Assembly: GCF_900091605.1 (NCBI RefSeq)
Contig: NZ_FMCQ01000003.1
Span: 432,495-496,494 of the forward strand
From: Micromonospora tulbaghiae
GTDB lineage: Bacteria > Actinomycetota > Actinomycetes > Mycobacteriales > Micromonosporaceae
Direction of reading: 5' to 3'
Length of the DNA stretch: 64,000 nucleotides
The notes under the pieces: generated by a model
What the model was told of the DNA's origin: nothing
Database searches by the model: none
The model's input: only the letters and a program-made list of their open reading frames with translations
Program-made: the position numbers and the translations under genes
Part shown: positions 1 to 11,266 of the stretch, in pieces
Layout of the letters: each line of letters starts with the position of its first letter
How positions within the stretch are numbered: position 1 is the first letter of the stretch

Positions 1-178
1 GGCGCCAGCGCCCCTGGGTGTCCCGGACGAGCATCCGGTGGATCTCCAGCGCCTGTGCCAGCCGGTGCGCAGTGGCCCGGGGCAGCTTGGTGCGTTCAAC
101 GAGTTCGGCCAGGCTGGCGCCGTCGACACAGGCGGCCAGGATGACCACCGCCTTGTCGAGAACGCCGACACCGCTCAT
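1..178 (-). CDS. ndgR: IclR-family transcriptional regulator, NdgR/LtbR-like (partial, cut by window edge)
   Basis: Only the first 59 codons are present, read leftwards from ATG at 178; the rest lies outside the window. The visible protein begins MSGVGVLDKAVVIL and contains the winged helix-turn-helix typical of IclR regulators, with a recognition helix around KLPRATAHRLAQAL. It is divergent from leuC with 49 bp between the two start codons. In Streptomyces (NdgR) and Corynebacterium (LtbR) the orthologue holds the same position and controls leuCD. The effector domain cannot be seen, so the gene name rests on position plus the HTH. Confidence 0.8.
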   Translation of the reverse strand, partial: MSGVGVLDKAVVILAACVDGASLAELVERTKLPRATAHRLAQALEIHRMLVRDTQGRWR

Positions 179-240
179 ACTGAGTCCCACAAGCCGAAAT
201 TTACCTCCCAGAATTTAGGATGTCCAGATGGTGGGAGTCA
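179..240. promoter_or_regulatory. Divergent ndgR/leuC control region with a leaderless leuC promoter
   Basis: A TAGGAT -10 hexamer at 216-221 is followed by 6 nt and then the leuC ATG at 228, so transcription is predicted to start at or next to the start codon. On the other strand TAAATT (complement of 195-200) can serve ndgR. An imperfect inverted repeat, TGAGTCCCAC at 181-190 and GTGGGAGTCA at 231-240 (9 of 10 pairs), brackets the region and is a candidate operator, but its 40-bp spacer is long for one dimer. Confidence 0.5.
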
Positions 241-1670
241 CTCAACCGAGGACCCTGGCCGAGAAGGTCTGGGACGCACACGTGGTCCGCTCCGCCGACG
301 GCGAGCCGGACCTGCTCTTCATCGACCTGCACCTGCTGCACGAGGTGACCAGCCCGCAGGCGTTCGACGGGCTGCGTCTGGCCGGGCGCGGGGTCCGCCG
401 TACCGACCTGACGATTGCGACCGAGGACCACAACACCCCGACCGGGTACGACGACCCGGCCTTCCGCTCCCGGCGCGGCGACCTGCTCACGATCGCGGAC
501 CCCACCTCCCGCACCCAGATCGAGACGCTGCGCCGCAACTGCGCCGAGTTCGGCGTCCGCCTGCACCCGCTGGGCGACGAGAACCAGGGCATCGTGCACG
601 TCATCGGCCCGCAGCTCGGCCTCACCCAGCCCGGCATGACGATCGTGTGCGGCGACTCGCACACCGCCACCCACGGCGCGTTCGGGGCGCTGGCGTTCGG
701 CATCGGCACCAGTGAGGTCGAGCACGTGCTGGCCACGCAGACGCTGCCGCAGGCCCGCCCGAAGACCATGGCCGTGAACGTCGTCGGCGAGCTGGCGCCC
801 GGCGTCACCGCCAAGGACCTGGTGCTCGCGCTGATCGCGCAGGTCGGCACCGGCGGCGGGCGCGGTCACATCGTCGAGTACCGGGGCGAGGCGATCCGCG
901 ACCTCTCGATGGAGGGGCGGATGACGATCGCCAACATGTCCATCGAGTGGGGCGCCAAGGCCGGCATGATCGCGCCGGACGAGACCACGTTCGCGTACCT
1001 GAAGGGGCGGCCCAACGCGCCCCAGGGCGACGACTGGGACGCGGCGCTGGAGTACTGGCGGACGCTGCCGACCGACGAGGGCGCGACCTTCGACACCGAG
1101 GTCACGCTGGACGCGAGCCGGATCACGCCGTTCGTGACCTGGGGCACCAACCCCGGGCAGGGCGTGCCGCTGGGCGCCACCGTGCCGGACCCGGAGGAGT
1201 TCGTCACCGAGCCGGAGCGGGTCGCGGCCCGTCGCGCGCTGGAGTACATGGACCTCACCCCGGGCACCCCGATGCGCGACCTCGCCGTGGACGTGGTCTT
1301 CGTCGGCTCCTGCACCAACGGCCGCCTGGAGGACCTGCGGGCCGCCGCCGAGGTGCTGCGCGGGCGGCGGGTCGCCGACGGCGTACGCATGCTCGTGGTG
1401 CCCGGCTCCGCCGCGGTCCGCGAGGCGGCCGAGATCGAGGGGCTGGACAAGGTGTTCTCCGACGCCGGCGCCGAGTGGCGCTTCGCCGGCTGCTCCATGT
1501 GTCTGGGCATGAACCCGGACACGCTGAAGCCGGGCGAGCGCTCCGCCTCGACCTCCAACCGCAACTTCGAGGGCCGCCAGGGCCGGGGCGGGCGTACCCA
1601 CCTGGTGTCCCCGCCGGTCGCCGCCGCCACCGCCGTGGTCGGCCGGCTGGCCGCCCCCGCCGACCTGTAG
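228..1670 (+). CDS. leuC: 3-isopropylmalate dehydratase large subunit LeuC
   Basis: A 480-residue aconitase-family subunit that isomerises 2-isopropylmalate to 3-isopropylmalate in leucine synthesis, together with LeuD. The three [4Fe-4S] ligands are visible: Cys362 in [11 protein letters not shown] and Cys422/Cys425 in [11 protein letters not shown]. Other family landmarks are EDHNTP near residue 66 and [13 protein letters not shown] near residue 142. Length is normal. The start is the ATG at 228, which lies just after a TAGGAT -10 element and has no Shine-Dalgarno sequence, consistent with a leaderless transcript. leuD follows 15 bp downstream, so the two form an operon probably controlled by the divergent IclR regulator. 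Confidence 0.97.
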   Translation: MVGVTQPRTLAEKVWDAHVVRSADGEPDLLFIDLHLLHEVTSPQAFDGLRLAGRGVRRTDLTIATEDHNTPTGYDDPAFRSRRGDLLTIADPTSRTQIETLRRNCAEFGVRLHPLGDENQGIVHVIGPQLGLTQPGMTIVCGDSHTATHGAFGALAFGIGTSEVEHVLATQTLPQARPKTMAVNVVGELAPGVTAKDLVLALIAQVGTGGGRGHIVEYRGEAIRDLSMEGRMTIANMSIEWGAKAGMIAPDETTFAYLKGRPNAPQGDDWDAALEYWRTLPTDEGATFDTEVTLDASRITPFVTWGTNPGQGVPLGATVPDPEEFVTEPERVAARRALEYMDLTPGTPMRDLAVDVVFVGSCTNGRLEDLRAAAEVLRGRRVADGVRMLVVPGSAAVREAAEIEGLDKVFSDAGAEWRFAGCSMCLGMNPDTLKPGERSASTSNRNFEGRQGRGGRTHLVSPPVAAATAVVGRLAAPADL

Positions 1671-1685
1671 AAGGGCAGCCGACAG

Positions 1686-2273
1686 ATGGACAAGTTCACC
1701 ACCCACACCGGCACGGCCGTGCCGCTGCGCCGATCCAACGTGGACACCGACCAGATCATCCCCGCCGTGTACCTCAAGCGGGTGACCCGGACCGGATTCG
1801 CAGATGGTCTGTTCAACGCGTGGCGGGAGGACCCGTCATTCGTCCTCAACGATCCCGTCCATTCGGGTGCGTCGATTCTGATCGCCGGCCCCGAGTTCGG
1901 CACCGGATCCTCCCGGGAGCACGCCGTCTGGGCGCTGCGGGACTGGGGCTTCCGGGCTGTCATCTCGCCTCGCTTCGGCGACATCTTCCGTGGCAACGCG
2001 CTCAAGGAAGGTCTCCTTCCGGTCGAGCTGGAATTGAAAGCCGTGGAAGAACTGTGGGATCTCGTGGAATCCGAGCCGACCACGCCGATCACTGTCGACC
2101 TCGCCTCCCGTCAGGTCCACGCCGGTGACGCCACCTGGGCGTTCCCGCTGGACGACCACAGCCGTTGGCGGCTGATGGAGGGCTTGGACGACATTGGACT
2201 CACCCTCCGGCACGAGCCTGAGATCAGCGCGTACGAGGCCGCCCGGCCGGCGTTCCTGCCCTCGATCGCCTGA
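1686..2273 (+). CDS. leuD: 3-isopropylmalate dehydratase small subunit LeuD
   Basis: A 195-residue swivel subunit that completes isopropylmalate isomerase with LeuC. Diagnostic segments are [19 protein letters not shown] near the N-terminus and [17 protein letters not shown] in the middle, which forms part of the substrate pocket. Full length, ATG start, 15 bp after leuC in the same operon. A strong hairpin at 2285-2319 follows the stop codon, so leuCD is likely a two-gene transcription unit. The segment from about 1790 to 2070 is slightly less GC-rich than the neighbourhood but shows no disruption. Confidence 0.97.
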   Translation: MDKFTTHTGTAVPLRRSNVDTDQIIPAVYLKRVTRTGFADGLFNAWREDPSFVLNDPVHSGASILIAGPEFGTGSSREHAVWALRDWGFRAVISPRFGDIFRGNALKEGLLPVELELKAVEELWDLVESEPTTPITVDLASRQVHAGDATWAFPLDDHSRWRLMEGLDDIGLTLRHEPEISAYEAARPAFLPSIA

Positions 2274-2284
2274 CTTCCAGCGCT

Positions 2285-2319
2285 ATTCGCCCCCACCGGT
2301 GCACCCGGTGGGGGCGAAT
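2285..2319 (+). terminator. Hairpin terminator of leuCD
   Basis: Perfect 15-bp stem, 2285-2299 pairing with 2305-2319, around a 5-nt loop. It begins 12 nt after the leuD stop. There is no adjacent T run, although a T-rich patch lies at 2338-2343. This is typical of GC-rich actinobacterial terminators. Confidence 0.75.
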
Positions 2320-2354
2320 CCGTTGCGACACAAGGGCTTTTTTCCACCGAATGT

Positions 2355-2383
2355 TTGTGTCCAGGCAGCACAGGGCATACCGT
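2355..2383 (+). promoter_or_regulatory. Promoter of the HU gene
   Basis: A TTGTGT -35-like hexamer (2355-2360) and a TACCGT -10 hexamer (2378-2383) are separated by 17 bp, which is ideal housekeeping sigma spacing. The predicted start near 2390 leaves a leader of about 43 nt containing the GGGAGGA ribosome-binding site (2421-2427) for the GTG at 2433. Confidence 0.55.
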
Positions 2384-2432
2384 GCGCGCAGAATGGCTCG
2401 CGTCGAGTCAGTTGCACAATCGGGAGGAAGTC

Positions 2433-3038
2433 GTGAACAAGGCCGAGCTCATCGAGGCGCTCGCCGTTCGCCTGGGGGACCGGAAGACGGCGACGGCCGC
2501 GCTCGACGCGGTTCTCGCTGAGGTCCAGGCGGCGGTCACCAAGGGCGAGAAGGTGGCGATCACCGGTTTCGGAGCGTTCGAGAAGCGCGTCCGGGGAGCC
2601 CGAACAGCGCGCAATCCGCGTACCGGCGAGGCGGTGAAGGTCAAGAAGACCTCCGTCCCGACGTTCCGGGCGGGCGCGGGCTTCAAGGAGATGGTGGCCA
2701 GCGGCAAGGTGCCGAAGGACACCGCCGCCGCGAAGAAGACCACCGGCGCCGCGAAGAAGACCACCGCGGCGAAGACCACCGGCGCCGCGAAGAAGACCAC
2801 GGCGGCGAAGGCCACCAAGACCACCGCGACCAAGAAGGCCGCGCCGGCGAAGAAGGCCGCCGCGACCAAGACCACGGCGGCGAAGAAGACGACCGCGGCG
2901 AAGTCCACCGCGGCGAAGAAGACCACCACCGCCAAGAAGACGACCGCGGCGAAGTCCGCCACGGCCAAGAAGACCACGGCGGCGAAGAAGGCGCCCGCGA
3001 AGAAGGCGCCGGCCAAGAAGGCCGCCACCCGGCGCTGA
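2433..3038 (+). CDS. hup: HU-family nucleoid protein with lysine/alanine-rich C-terminal tail
   Basis: A 201-residue DNA-binding protein. Residues 1 to about 92 are a complete HU domain (NKAELIEALAVRLGDRKTA, then ITGFGAFEKR and ARNPRTGE of the DNA-binding arm). Residues from about 98 to the end are a low-complexity tail of KKTTAAK- and PAKKA-like units resembling histone H1, as in mycobacterial HupB and Streptomyces HupS. The tail probably adds non-specific DNA compaction and is a likely target of lysine modification. Start is the GTG at 2433 with GGGAGGA 5 nt upstream; an in-frame ATG at 2355 falls in the promoter and was rejected. Monocistronic, ended by a strong hairpin. Confidence 0.95.
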   Translation: MNKAELIEALAVRLGDRKTATAALDAVLAEVQAAVTKGEKVAITGFGAFEKRVRGARTARNPRTGEAVKVKKTSVPTFRAGAGFKEMVASGKVPKDTAAAKKTTGAAKKTTAAKTTGAAKKTTAAKATKTTATKKAAPAKKAAATKTTAAKKTTAAKSTAAKKTTTAKKTTAAKSATAKKTTAAKKAPAKKAPAKKAATRR

Positions 3039-3050
3039 CCGGACGGCCCA

Positions 3051-3088
3051 CGAAAGGGCGCCCACCGTTCGCGGTGGGCGCCCTTTCG
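3051..3088 (+). terminator. Hairpin terminator of the HU gene
   Basis: Perfect 17-bp stem (3051-3067 with 3072-3088) closed by a TTCG tetraloop, 13 nt after the stop codon. The stable tetraloop and length make it one of the strongest hairpins in the window. Confidence 0.8.
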
Positions 3089-3171
3089 CATGGGTACGCG
3101 TTGACCGCCCACCGCCGCGCCCCGCAGAATCGCCGTGCCGAAAACCCCGTCGGTCACGAGAAGAGGCGCCC

Positions 3172-5254
3172 GTGCGGCACCGTCACCTCTCCACCCTGGC
3201 GCTCGCGCTGGGTATCGCGATTCTGCTGGACGTGCTGCGGGTCTGGCTGCCGTCGATCATCACCCTGTTCGGCCAGGCCGCCGAGACGCCGGCCGAACTG
3301 CTCGGCGCGTTCGCGCTCGGCTGGTTCCTGCTCGCCCTCGCCGCGCCCACGCTCGTACGCCGCATCGGTGCCGGCCCGGTCGGACTCGTCGCCGCGGGTG
3401 TGCTGGCGGTGGCCCGGCTGGCGCTCACCGCGCAACCCGGCGGCCCGGCCCAGCTCTGGCTGGCCTGCGCCGGGCTGCTCGCCGGCCTGGTCTGGCTCGC
3501 CGCCGTCGCCGCTTCCGTGCCCCGGCCGGTCGCCGGGCTGGCGCTCGGCCTGGCCGGGAACGCGGTCGGGCACGCCCTGCTCGGCACCGAGGATCTGGTG
3601 TGGCGCGGCGGTGTGCTCGCCTGGAGCTTGAGTGCCCTGCTGGTGCCGGCGTTCCTGGCCGCCTCGGTGGCGGTACGGCGGGAGCGGACAGCCGCTCCGG
3701 TACGCGGCGACGCGGCGCGGACGGCCGTCCCGGCGGCGGATGTGGCGGACGGCGACGCCGGGCGGCGCATGCCGACCTCGGGCCGGAGAGCCTGGTTGCT
3801 GTGTGGGCCGGCGCTGCTGCTGGCCGGGCAGGTGGCGCTCGCCCCGGCGCTCTGGAGCGCCGCCGCCGGCACCGGATCGCCTGATTTCCCCGGCCTCGCC
3901 CGCCCCGGCAACGGTGCCCTTCCGGGTGCGCTCGCGGTGCTGCTGTTCCTCGCGGCGGCGTTGTTCCGGGCACCGGCGGGCGTGGCGCGGGTGCTGTGGC
4001 CGCTGGCGCTGCTCACCGGGTCGGTGCTGTTCGTGACCGGGCTGCTCGTCCCGGCGTACCTGCTCACCGCCGCCGGTCTCGGCGGCTGCCTGGCCCTCAC
4101 CGACACGACCTACGACGGGCCCGCGGCTGCCGACGAGCGAGCCGCCGCCGAACCCCGGGCCGCCGCCACGGACGAGCGAGGTGCGGCCGTCGACCGGGCC
4201 GGCGACGACGCGGCCGGGCGCGGTGACGACGGACGGGCGGGGGCGCGGCGGGGGTGGGCGGCGGTGCTCGGGATGCTGGTGTTCGCGGTGGCCACGGTGG
4301 CTTATTACGCCGCCTACGACCTGGGGTACCCCAACGGCTGGGTGCCGGTCGCCACGGCCGTCCTGGTGGCTCTGGTGGCGTCTACCGCGCCTCTCCGGCC
4401 CGCCCCGACGTCGCCCGCCCCGACGTCGCCCGGCGCGGCGTCACCCGGTCCGGTGCTGCCCGCCACGGTCCGGGTCGCGGCCCTGGCGGGGCTCACCGCG
4501 CTGGCCGGGCTCGCCGCCGCGCTGCACGTGCCGCCGGCACAGGCCCGGGCCACTACCCCCCCCGGCGGCGGTACGGGTGGCCGCGTACAACATCCGGATG
4601 GGGTTCGGCCTGGACGGCCGGCTGGACCTGGACGCGGTGGCCCGGGTGTTGCGCGGCGCGGACGTGGTGCTGCTCAGCGAGGTGGACCGGGGCTGGTGGC
4701 TCAACGGCGGCCACGACACGCTGGCGTTGCTGGCCGGGCGGCTGGGGATGCCGTACGTCTTCGCGCCCGCCGCCGACCCGGTCTGGGGCGACGCGGTGCT
4801 CAGCCGCTTCCCGATGCGCTCCGGGCAGACCAGGCGGCTGACCGCGCACGGCGCGCCGACCGGGGCGCAGGCCCTCGGCGTCACGCTCGACCTCGGCGGC
4901 CGGGAACTGGCGGTGGTGGCCACGCACCTGCAACCGCCGCCCGGCCGGGATCCGGTCGAGCAGGCGGGCGAGGTGGCCGCGTTCGCCGGCCGCTACGCGA
5001 ACGGCCGTCCACTGGTGCTCGGCGGCGACCTGAACACCGAGCCGGACGACCCTGCGTTCGCCGAGTTCACCCGCGCCGGGCTGGTGGACGCGCTGGCACC
5101 GGCCCGGCCGCTGCGGACCAGCCCGGCCGACGATCCGCGCACCCAGATCGACCACGTCTTCGTGTCGCCGGGACTGACTGCGAACGAGGTACGCGCGCCG
5201 CGCACCGAGGCCAGCGACCACCTCCCGGTGACGCTCACCGTCACGCTGCCCTGA
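3172..5254 (+). pseudogene. Membrane-anchored endonuclease/exonuclease/phosphatase-family protein, interrupted by a frameshift
   Basis: Two frames join into one protein of about 693 residues. The first (from GTG 3172) is highly hydrophobic, with roughly a dozen membrane segments. The second carries an EEP catalytic domain: VAAYNIRMG, LLSEVDRG (metal-binding Glu), GGDLNTEPDDP and the terminal SDHLPV motif. The reading frame must shift by one base near an eight-C run at 4556-4563; removing one C restores a continuous protein across PAAVRVAAYNIRMG. Causes could be a sequencing error, a true null allele or slippage-based variation. Family members cleave phosphodiester or phosphomonoester bonds; the substrate is unknown. 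The conserved catalytic motifs argue that the gene was recently, or still is, functional. Confidence 0.7.
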
Positions 5255-5298
5255 AGGCGCGTCGGGCGAGGGCACCACCGACAGCGGGAGAGCCGCGA

Positions 5299-6183
5299 CT
5301 ACAGGCGGTCGGCGACGACCAGCCGGTCACCGGCGAACGGCAGCAGCCAGCCGCCGCCCTTGGCGGTGGTGAAGTCCTCGTCCACGCGGCCGGTGAGCCG
5401 TTCCAGCGCGCCCGGGATCACCTTGCCCTGGCTGCACACCGCGACCGTCCCGACGGCCAGCGCCAGCGCGGTCAGCCGCGCCGCGGCGGCGAGTGCGCAC
5501 TCCTCGACCTGCTGGCCCGGCTCCGGCTCGTCGAAGTCGCCGCAGACCTCGATCGGCAGGTCCAGCCGGGCGGCCGCCGGATCCAGCGTCTGCACGCAGC
5601 GCCGGGCCGAGGCGGAGAACAGGCGGGCCGGGCGGACCAGCGCCACCAGCGGGACCAGCAGACGTGCCTGCGCCCACCCCTGCTCGTCCAGCGGCCGGCC
5701 GTGGTCCGGGCCGGTCCAGGTGCCGCGCTTGCCGGCGTGCGCATGGCGGACCAGCAGCACCGTCGCGGTGACCGGCGGCAGCGCCGCGAACGCGGCGATC
5801 ACCTCGGCGTCGTGCGGGTAGCTGACCCGGCGTACCGCGTCGTCGACCGGGAACCAGGCCACGTCGTCGACCTCGGTGCCGGGCTGGAACCCGCCGGTGC
5901 CGGCCGCCCGCATGGACCAGTAGTCGACCGCCTTGGCGAGGCCCTCGCTGCGGTAGCGGACCGTGGGCAGGCGTACCTGCGGCACCGCCCGTACGTCGGT
6001 CTCCTCGGCCACCTCCCGGACGGCGGCCACGAGCGGATGCTCGCCGCGGTCCAGCTTGCCCTTCGGCAGCGACCAGTCGCCGTACCGGGGACGGTGCACG
6101 AGGCAGACCTCGACGCCGGCCGGACCCGGGCGCCACACCACGCCGCCCGCGGCCCGGATCCGCACCGGTTCGTCGTCGCTCAC
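5299..6183 (-). CDS. mutT1: MutT1-type hydrolase: Nudix domain plus histidine phosphatase domain
   Basis: About 294 residues. The N-terminal Nudix domain has the box GKLDRGEHPLVAAVREVAEE followed by TDV. The C-terminal half is a phosphoglycerate-mutase-like histidine phosphatase beginning LLVRHAHAGKR. This two-domain layout matches mycobacterial MutT1, which removes 8-oxo-guanine nucleotides and hydrolyses dinucleoside polyphosphates. Start chosen as GTG 6183 (MSDDEPVRIRAAGG); a GTG at 6216 would add 11 residues, and neither has a strong ribosome-binding site. It lies just after ppk on the same strand, the same pair as Rv2984-Rv2985 in M. tuberculosis, so co-transcription is expected. Confidence 0.9.
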   Translation of the reverse strand: MSDDEPVRIRAAGGVVWRPGPAGVEVCLVHRPRYGDWSLPKGKLDRGEHPLVAAVREVAEETDVRAVPQVRLPTVRYRSEGLAKAVDYWSMRAAGTGGFQPGTEVDDVAWFPVDDAVRRVSYPHDAEVIAAFAALPPVTATVLLVRHAHAGKRGTWTGPDHGRPLDEQGWAQARLLVPLVALVRPARLFSASARRCVQTLDPAAARLDLPIEVCGDFDEPEPGQQVEECALAAAARLTALALAVGTVAVCSQGKVIPGALERLTGRVDEDFTTAKGGGWLLPFAGDRLVVADRL

Positions 6184-6223
6184 CCGCTCACCGTATGCCC
6201 GCCCGGCACGCGCCACGGCCCGG

Positions 6224-8530
<2,307 letters not shown>

Positions 8531-8548
8531 CACCTCATGATTCCCCGA

Positions 8549-8570
8549 TAAGGGTGAACGGAAAATGAAC
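8549..8570 (-). promoter_or_regulatory. PHO box-like direct repeat upstream of ppk
   Basis: On the ppk strand, two adjacent 11-nt units, GTTCATTTTCC (8570-8560) and GTTCACCCTTA (8559-8549), match the Streptomyces PhoP direct-repeat pattern (GTTCA plus a degenerate 3-prime half). They end about 18 nt before the start codon. A further GTTCAC core lies on the opposite strand near 8583. In Streptomyces ppk is known to be PhoP-controlled; binding here is inferred. Confidence 0.55.
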
Positions 8571-8584
8571 TCGGGCCAGGTTGT

Positions 8585-9421
8585 TCACGCCATCGTCGGC
8601 AAGGTCACCCGGACCACCTCGCCGTCGGCGTCCCGCTCGATCCGGACACGCTGCCCCAAACGGAGCAGCCGCAACCCGGAGGCGTCGAACGCGCGGGCCG
8701 GGAACGCCAGCTCGGTGCCGTCGTCGAGCAGCAGCACACCGCTGCGGGTCGACGCGTCGTAGGTGGCCACCGTCCCCTGCATGCCAGCACCGTACTCCAC
8801 CGCTGCGGCGACCCGGGCCAGCAGCGCGGCGGTACGCGGCCCCACGCCCAGCCCGGCGGCGTCGGCCAGGTCGGCCGGGGTGTCCACGTCCCGGCGCAGG
8901 CTGGGCCACTCCCCGGCGAGCGGCAGCGCCCCGCTCGCCTCGTGCGCCGCGGCCGAACCGGGCCCGAACCGCGGTGCCAGCGGCGCCCCGGCCGGCGCGG
9001 CGAGCAGCACCGTGCCTCCGCCCGGGGCGTCCGCCACGAACCCGCGTACCCCCCGGGTGGCCCGCAGCGCGGCGGCCAGCTCGGCCGGTCGCAGCGCCGG
9101 CAGGTCGGCGGTCAGGCCGGCCACGGCGGCGCGCGGCCCGGCGACGGCCGCGCCGTGCCGGAACGCGGCGTTCAGCCCGCCGCCGGGGTCGCCGGCGACC
9201 CGGGCGCCCGCCGCCTGGACGGACGCGGTCACCCGCGGGTCGTCGGTGACCACGAGCACCCCGGCGACCGCCGGGCACGCCCGCACCGCGCGCAGCGTGT
9301 CGGTCGCCAGGGCCAGCGCCAGCTCCTCATGGGGTACGCCGGGCAGCGCGCCCCGCAGACGGCTCTTCGCCGCCGGAAGGCGCTTCACCGGCATCACCAC
9401 GGTCCAGCGGGCCTCAGACAC
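8585..9421 (-). CDS. cofC: 2-phospho-L-lactate/phosphoenolpyruvate guanylyltransferase (CofC/FbiD) with C-terminal cold-shock-like domain
   Basis: About 278 residues. Residues 1 to about 205 form the CofC/FbiD nucleotidyltransferase of coenzyme F420 synthesis ([51 protein letters not shown]). Residues 214-278 ([15 protein letters not shown] to LPTMA) read as a small cold-shock-like beta-barrel, in frame with no stop between. Start chosen as GTG 9421, since a CAGGAT -10-like element (9434-9429) lies 7 nt upstream; ATG 9430 is the alternative. The position between ppk and gpsA equals fbiD in M. tuberculosis. An ATG at 8782 begins the last domain and could also be used separately. Confidence 0.85.
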   Translation of the reverse strand: MSEARWTVVMPVKRLPAAKSRLRGALPGVPHEELALALATDTLRAVRACPAVAGVLVVTDDPRVTASVQAAGARVAGDPGGGLNAAFRHGAAVAGPRAAVAGLTADLPALRPAELAAALRATRGVRGFVADAPGGGTVLLAAPAGAPLAPRFGPGSAAAHEASGALPLAGEWPSLRRDVDTPADLADAAGLGVGPRTAALLARVAAAVEYGAGMQGTVATYDASTRSGVLLLDDGTELAFPARAFDASGLRLLRLGQRVRIERDADGEVVRVTLPTMA

Positions 9422-9525
9422 GCAGACCATCCTGCCAGCGAGGGCGCCGGTACCCGCACTGGCCGCAGCGGGGGCGAACAGGCATGATTCTGTGCCGGGG
9501 CGCGAGGGCGGATCGAGGAGGCACT

Positions 9526-10251
9526 GTGGCACGGCGCAGGCTGGGGTTCTGGCGACGGCTCGCCGTGGTGCTGGTGAAGCCGCTGATGACCGTCTGGAGC
9601 CGCCGCACCTGGCGGGGCATGGAGCACCTGGGTCACGACGGCGGCGTCATCATCGTTCCCAACCACATCTCGCACGCCGATCCGCTCGTCGTCGCGCACT
9701 TCGTCTACGACGCCGGGCGCTGGCCGCGCTTCCTCGGCAAGGCCAGCGTGTTCCGGGTGCCGGTGGTCGGCGGGATCCTGCACCGGTGCCAGCAGATTCC
9801 GGTCGAGCGGGGCACCGTCGAGGCGGTCAAGTCGCTGGACAAGCTGATCGCCGCGCTGGCGGAGGGGGGTGCCGTGGTGATCTACCCGGAGGGCACCACC
9901 ACCCGGGAGCCGGACCTGTGGCCGATGAAGGGCAAGACCGGCGCGGCCCGCCTGGCGCTCGCCACCGGCGCCCCGGTGATCCCGGTGGCCATGGTCGGCC
10001 CGGAGCGGATGTTCGACCCCCGGACGGCCCGGTTCGGGCTGCGCCCGCGTACGCCGGTGACTGTGGTCGCCGGCCCGCCGGTGGACCTGAGCCGCTGGGC
10101 GGGCGCCACGCCGACGCGCCCGATCCTGGAGGAGATGACCGACACGATCATGCTGCGGATCCGGGATCTGATGGCGGAGATCCGCGGCGGCACGCCACCG
10201 CCGCTCTGGCAGCGGCCCGTCCGGACCGGTACGCAGGAGGTCACCGAATGA
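9526..10251 (+). CDS. plsC: 1-acyl-sn-glycerol-3-phosphate acyltransferase (PlsC-like)
   Basis: A 241-residue membrane-associated acyltransferase. The catalytic NHISHAD (HX4D) block and the [11 protein letters not shown] block of the PlsC family are both present, with a hydrophobic N-terminal segment for membrane contact. It probably acylates lysophosphatidic acid in phospholipid synthesis. Start is GTG 9526, 4 nt after a GAGGAGG ribosome-binding site (9515-9521); an earlier in-frame ATG at 9484 lacks one. The stop codon overlaps the gpsA start (ATGA), so translation is coupled to the gene making the glycerol-3-phosphate backbone. It is divergent from cofC. Confidence 0.9.
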   Translation: MARRRLGFWRRLAVVLVKPLMTVWSRRTWRGMEHLGHDGGVIIVPNHISHADPLVVAHFVYDAGRWPRFLGKASVFRVPVVGGILHRCQQIPVERGTVEAVKSLDKLIAALAEGGAVVIYPEGTTTREPDLWPMKGKTGAARLALATGAPVIPVAMVGPERMFDPRTARFGLRPRTPVTVVAGPPVDLSRWAGATPTRPILEEMTDTIMLRIRDLMAEIRGGTPPPLWQRPVRTGTQEVTE

Positions 10252-11255
10252 GCGGGCACGTCGCGGTGCTGGGCGCCGGTTCCTGGGGGACCGCGTTCGC
10301 CAAGATCCTCGCCGACGCCGGGCGGGACGTCACCGTGCTGGCCCGCCGGGCCGCCGTGGCCGAGGCGATCCGCACCGGGCGGCACAACCCCGAGTACCTG
10401 CCGGGGATCCGCCTGCCCGAGCGGGTGACCGCCACCGGCGACGCCGCCGAGGCGATCGAGGGGGCCGAGGTGGTGGTGCTCTCGGTGCCCTCGCAGACGC
10501 TGCGCGGCAACCTCGCCGACTGGACGCCGTACCTGGCGGCGGACGCCACGCTCGTGTCGCTGATGAAGGGCATCGAGCTGGGCACCACCAAGCGGATGAG
10601 TCAGGTGATCACGGAGACCGCCGGGGTGCCCGCCGACCGGGTGGTGGTCGTCTCCGGGCCCAACCTGGCCCCGGAGATCGCCGCCGAGCAGCCGGCCGCC
10701 ACAGTGGTCGCCGGCACCGACAGCCGGCGTACGGCACTGGTGCAGGCGTCCATCCGGACGCCGTACTTCCGCCCCTACACCAACGACGACGTGATCGGCT
10801 GCGAGCTGGGCGGCGCGGTGAAGAACGTGATCGCGCTGGCGTACGGCATCGCCACCGCGATGGGCTTCGGCGACAACACCCGGGCCATGCTGATGACCCG
10901 CGGCCTGGCCGAGACCGCCCGGCTGGGCGTGGCGCTCGGCGCCGACCCGATCACGTTCGCCGGGCTGGCCGGCATGGGTGACCTGGTCGCCTCCTGCTCG
11001 TCGCCGATGGCCCGCAACCGCACCTTCGGCGAGCACCTGGGCCGGGGGGAGACGCTGGAACAGGCCCAGGCGGCCACCCGGCAGACCGCCGAGGGCGTCA
11101 AGAGCTGCCTGGCCATCCGCGACCTGGCCCGGGCGCACGGGGTGGAGATGCCGATCACCGAACAGATCGAGCGGATCTGCCACGAGGGGATGGATCCGCG
11201 CCTGGCGGTGGACGCGCTGATGAGCCGTACCGCCAAGCCCGAGTCGTACGAGTGA
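10248..11255 (+). CDS. gpsA: Glycerol-3-phosphate dehydrogenase [NAD(P)+]
   Basis: A 335-residue cytosolic enzyme reducing dihydroxyacetone phosphate to sn-glycerol 3-phosphate for phospholipid synthesis. The Rossmann motif [10 protein letters not shown] is at residues 8-17. The family signatures [10 protein letters not shown] and [15 protein letters not shown] (catalytic Lys) and the C-terminal EGVKSCLAI segment are intact. Start ATG 10248 overlaps the plsC stop by 4 nt and has GGAGG at 10236-10240. Its own end overlaps the alternative start of the next gene, so plsC-gpsA and the PLP gene look like one operon. Confidence 0.96.
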   Translation: MSGHVAVLGAGSWGTAFAKILADAGRDVTVLARRAAVAEAIRTGRHNPEYLPGIRLPERVTATGDAAEAIEGAEVVVLSVPSQTLRGNLADWTPYLAADATLVSLMKGIELGTTKRMSQVITETAGVPADRVVVVSGPNLAPEIAAEQPAATVVAGTDSRRTALVQASIRTPYFRPYTNDDVIGCELGGAVKNVIALAYGIATAMGFGDNTRAMLMTRGLAETARLGVALGADPITFAGLAGMGDLVASCSSPMARNRTFGEHLGRGETLEQAQAATRQTAEGVKSCLAIRDLARAHGVEMPITEQIERICHEGMDPRLAVDALMSRTAKPESYE

Positions 11256-11266
11256 GCGGAGCCGGG

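Noticed and set aside
201..1706. A 501-codon open frame antisense to leuC
   Set aside because: It mirrors the leuC coding frame, a usual by-product of very high third-position GC; the product is low-complexity Gly/Ala/Arg/His with no domain or ribosome-binding site.
2723..3035. Tandem repeat array in the HU gene
   Set aside because: The repeats only encode the Lys/Ala tail common to actinobacterial HU proteins; not a separate element.
4556..4563. Programmed ribosomal frameshifting in the EEP gene
   Set aside because: A plain C run without a slippery heptamer, stem-loop or upstream Shine-Dalgarno-like stimulator is better explained by an indel; kept only as a frameshift.
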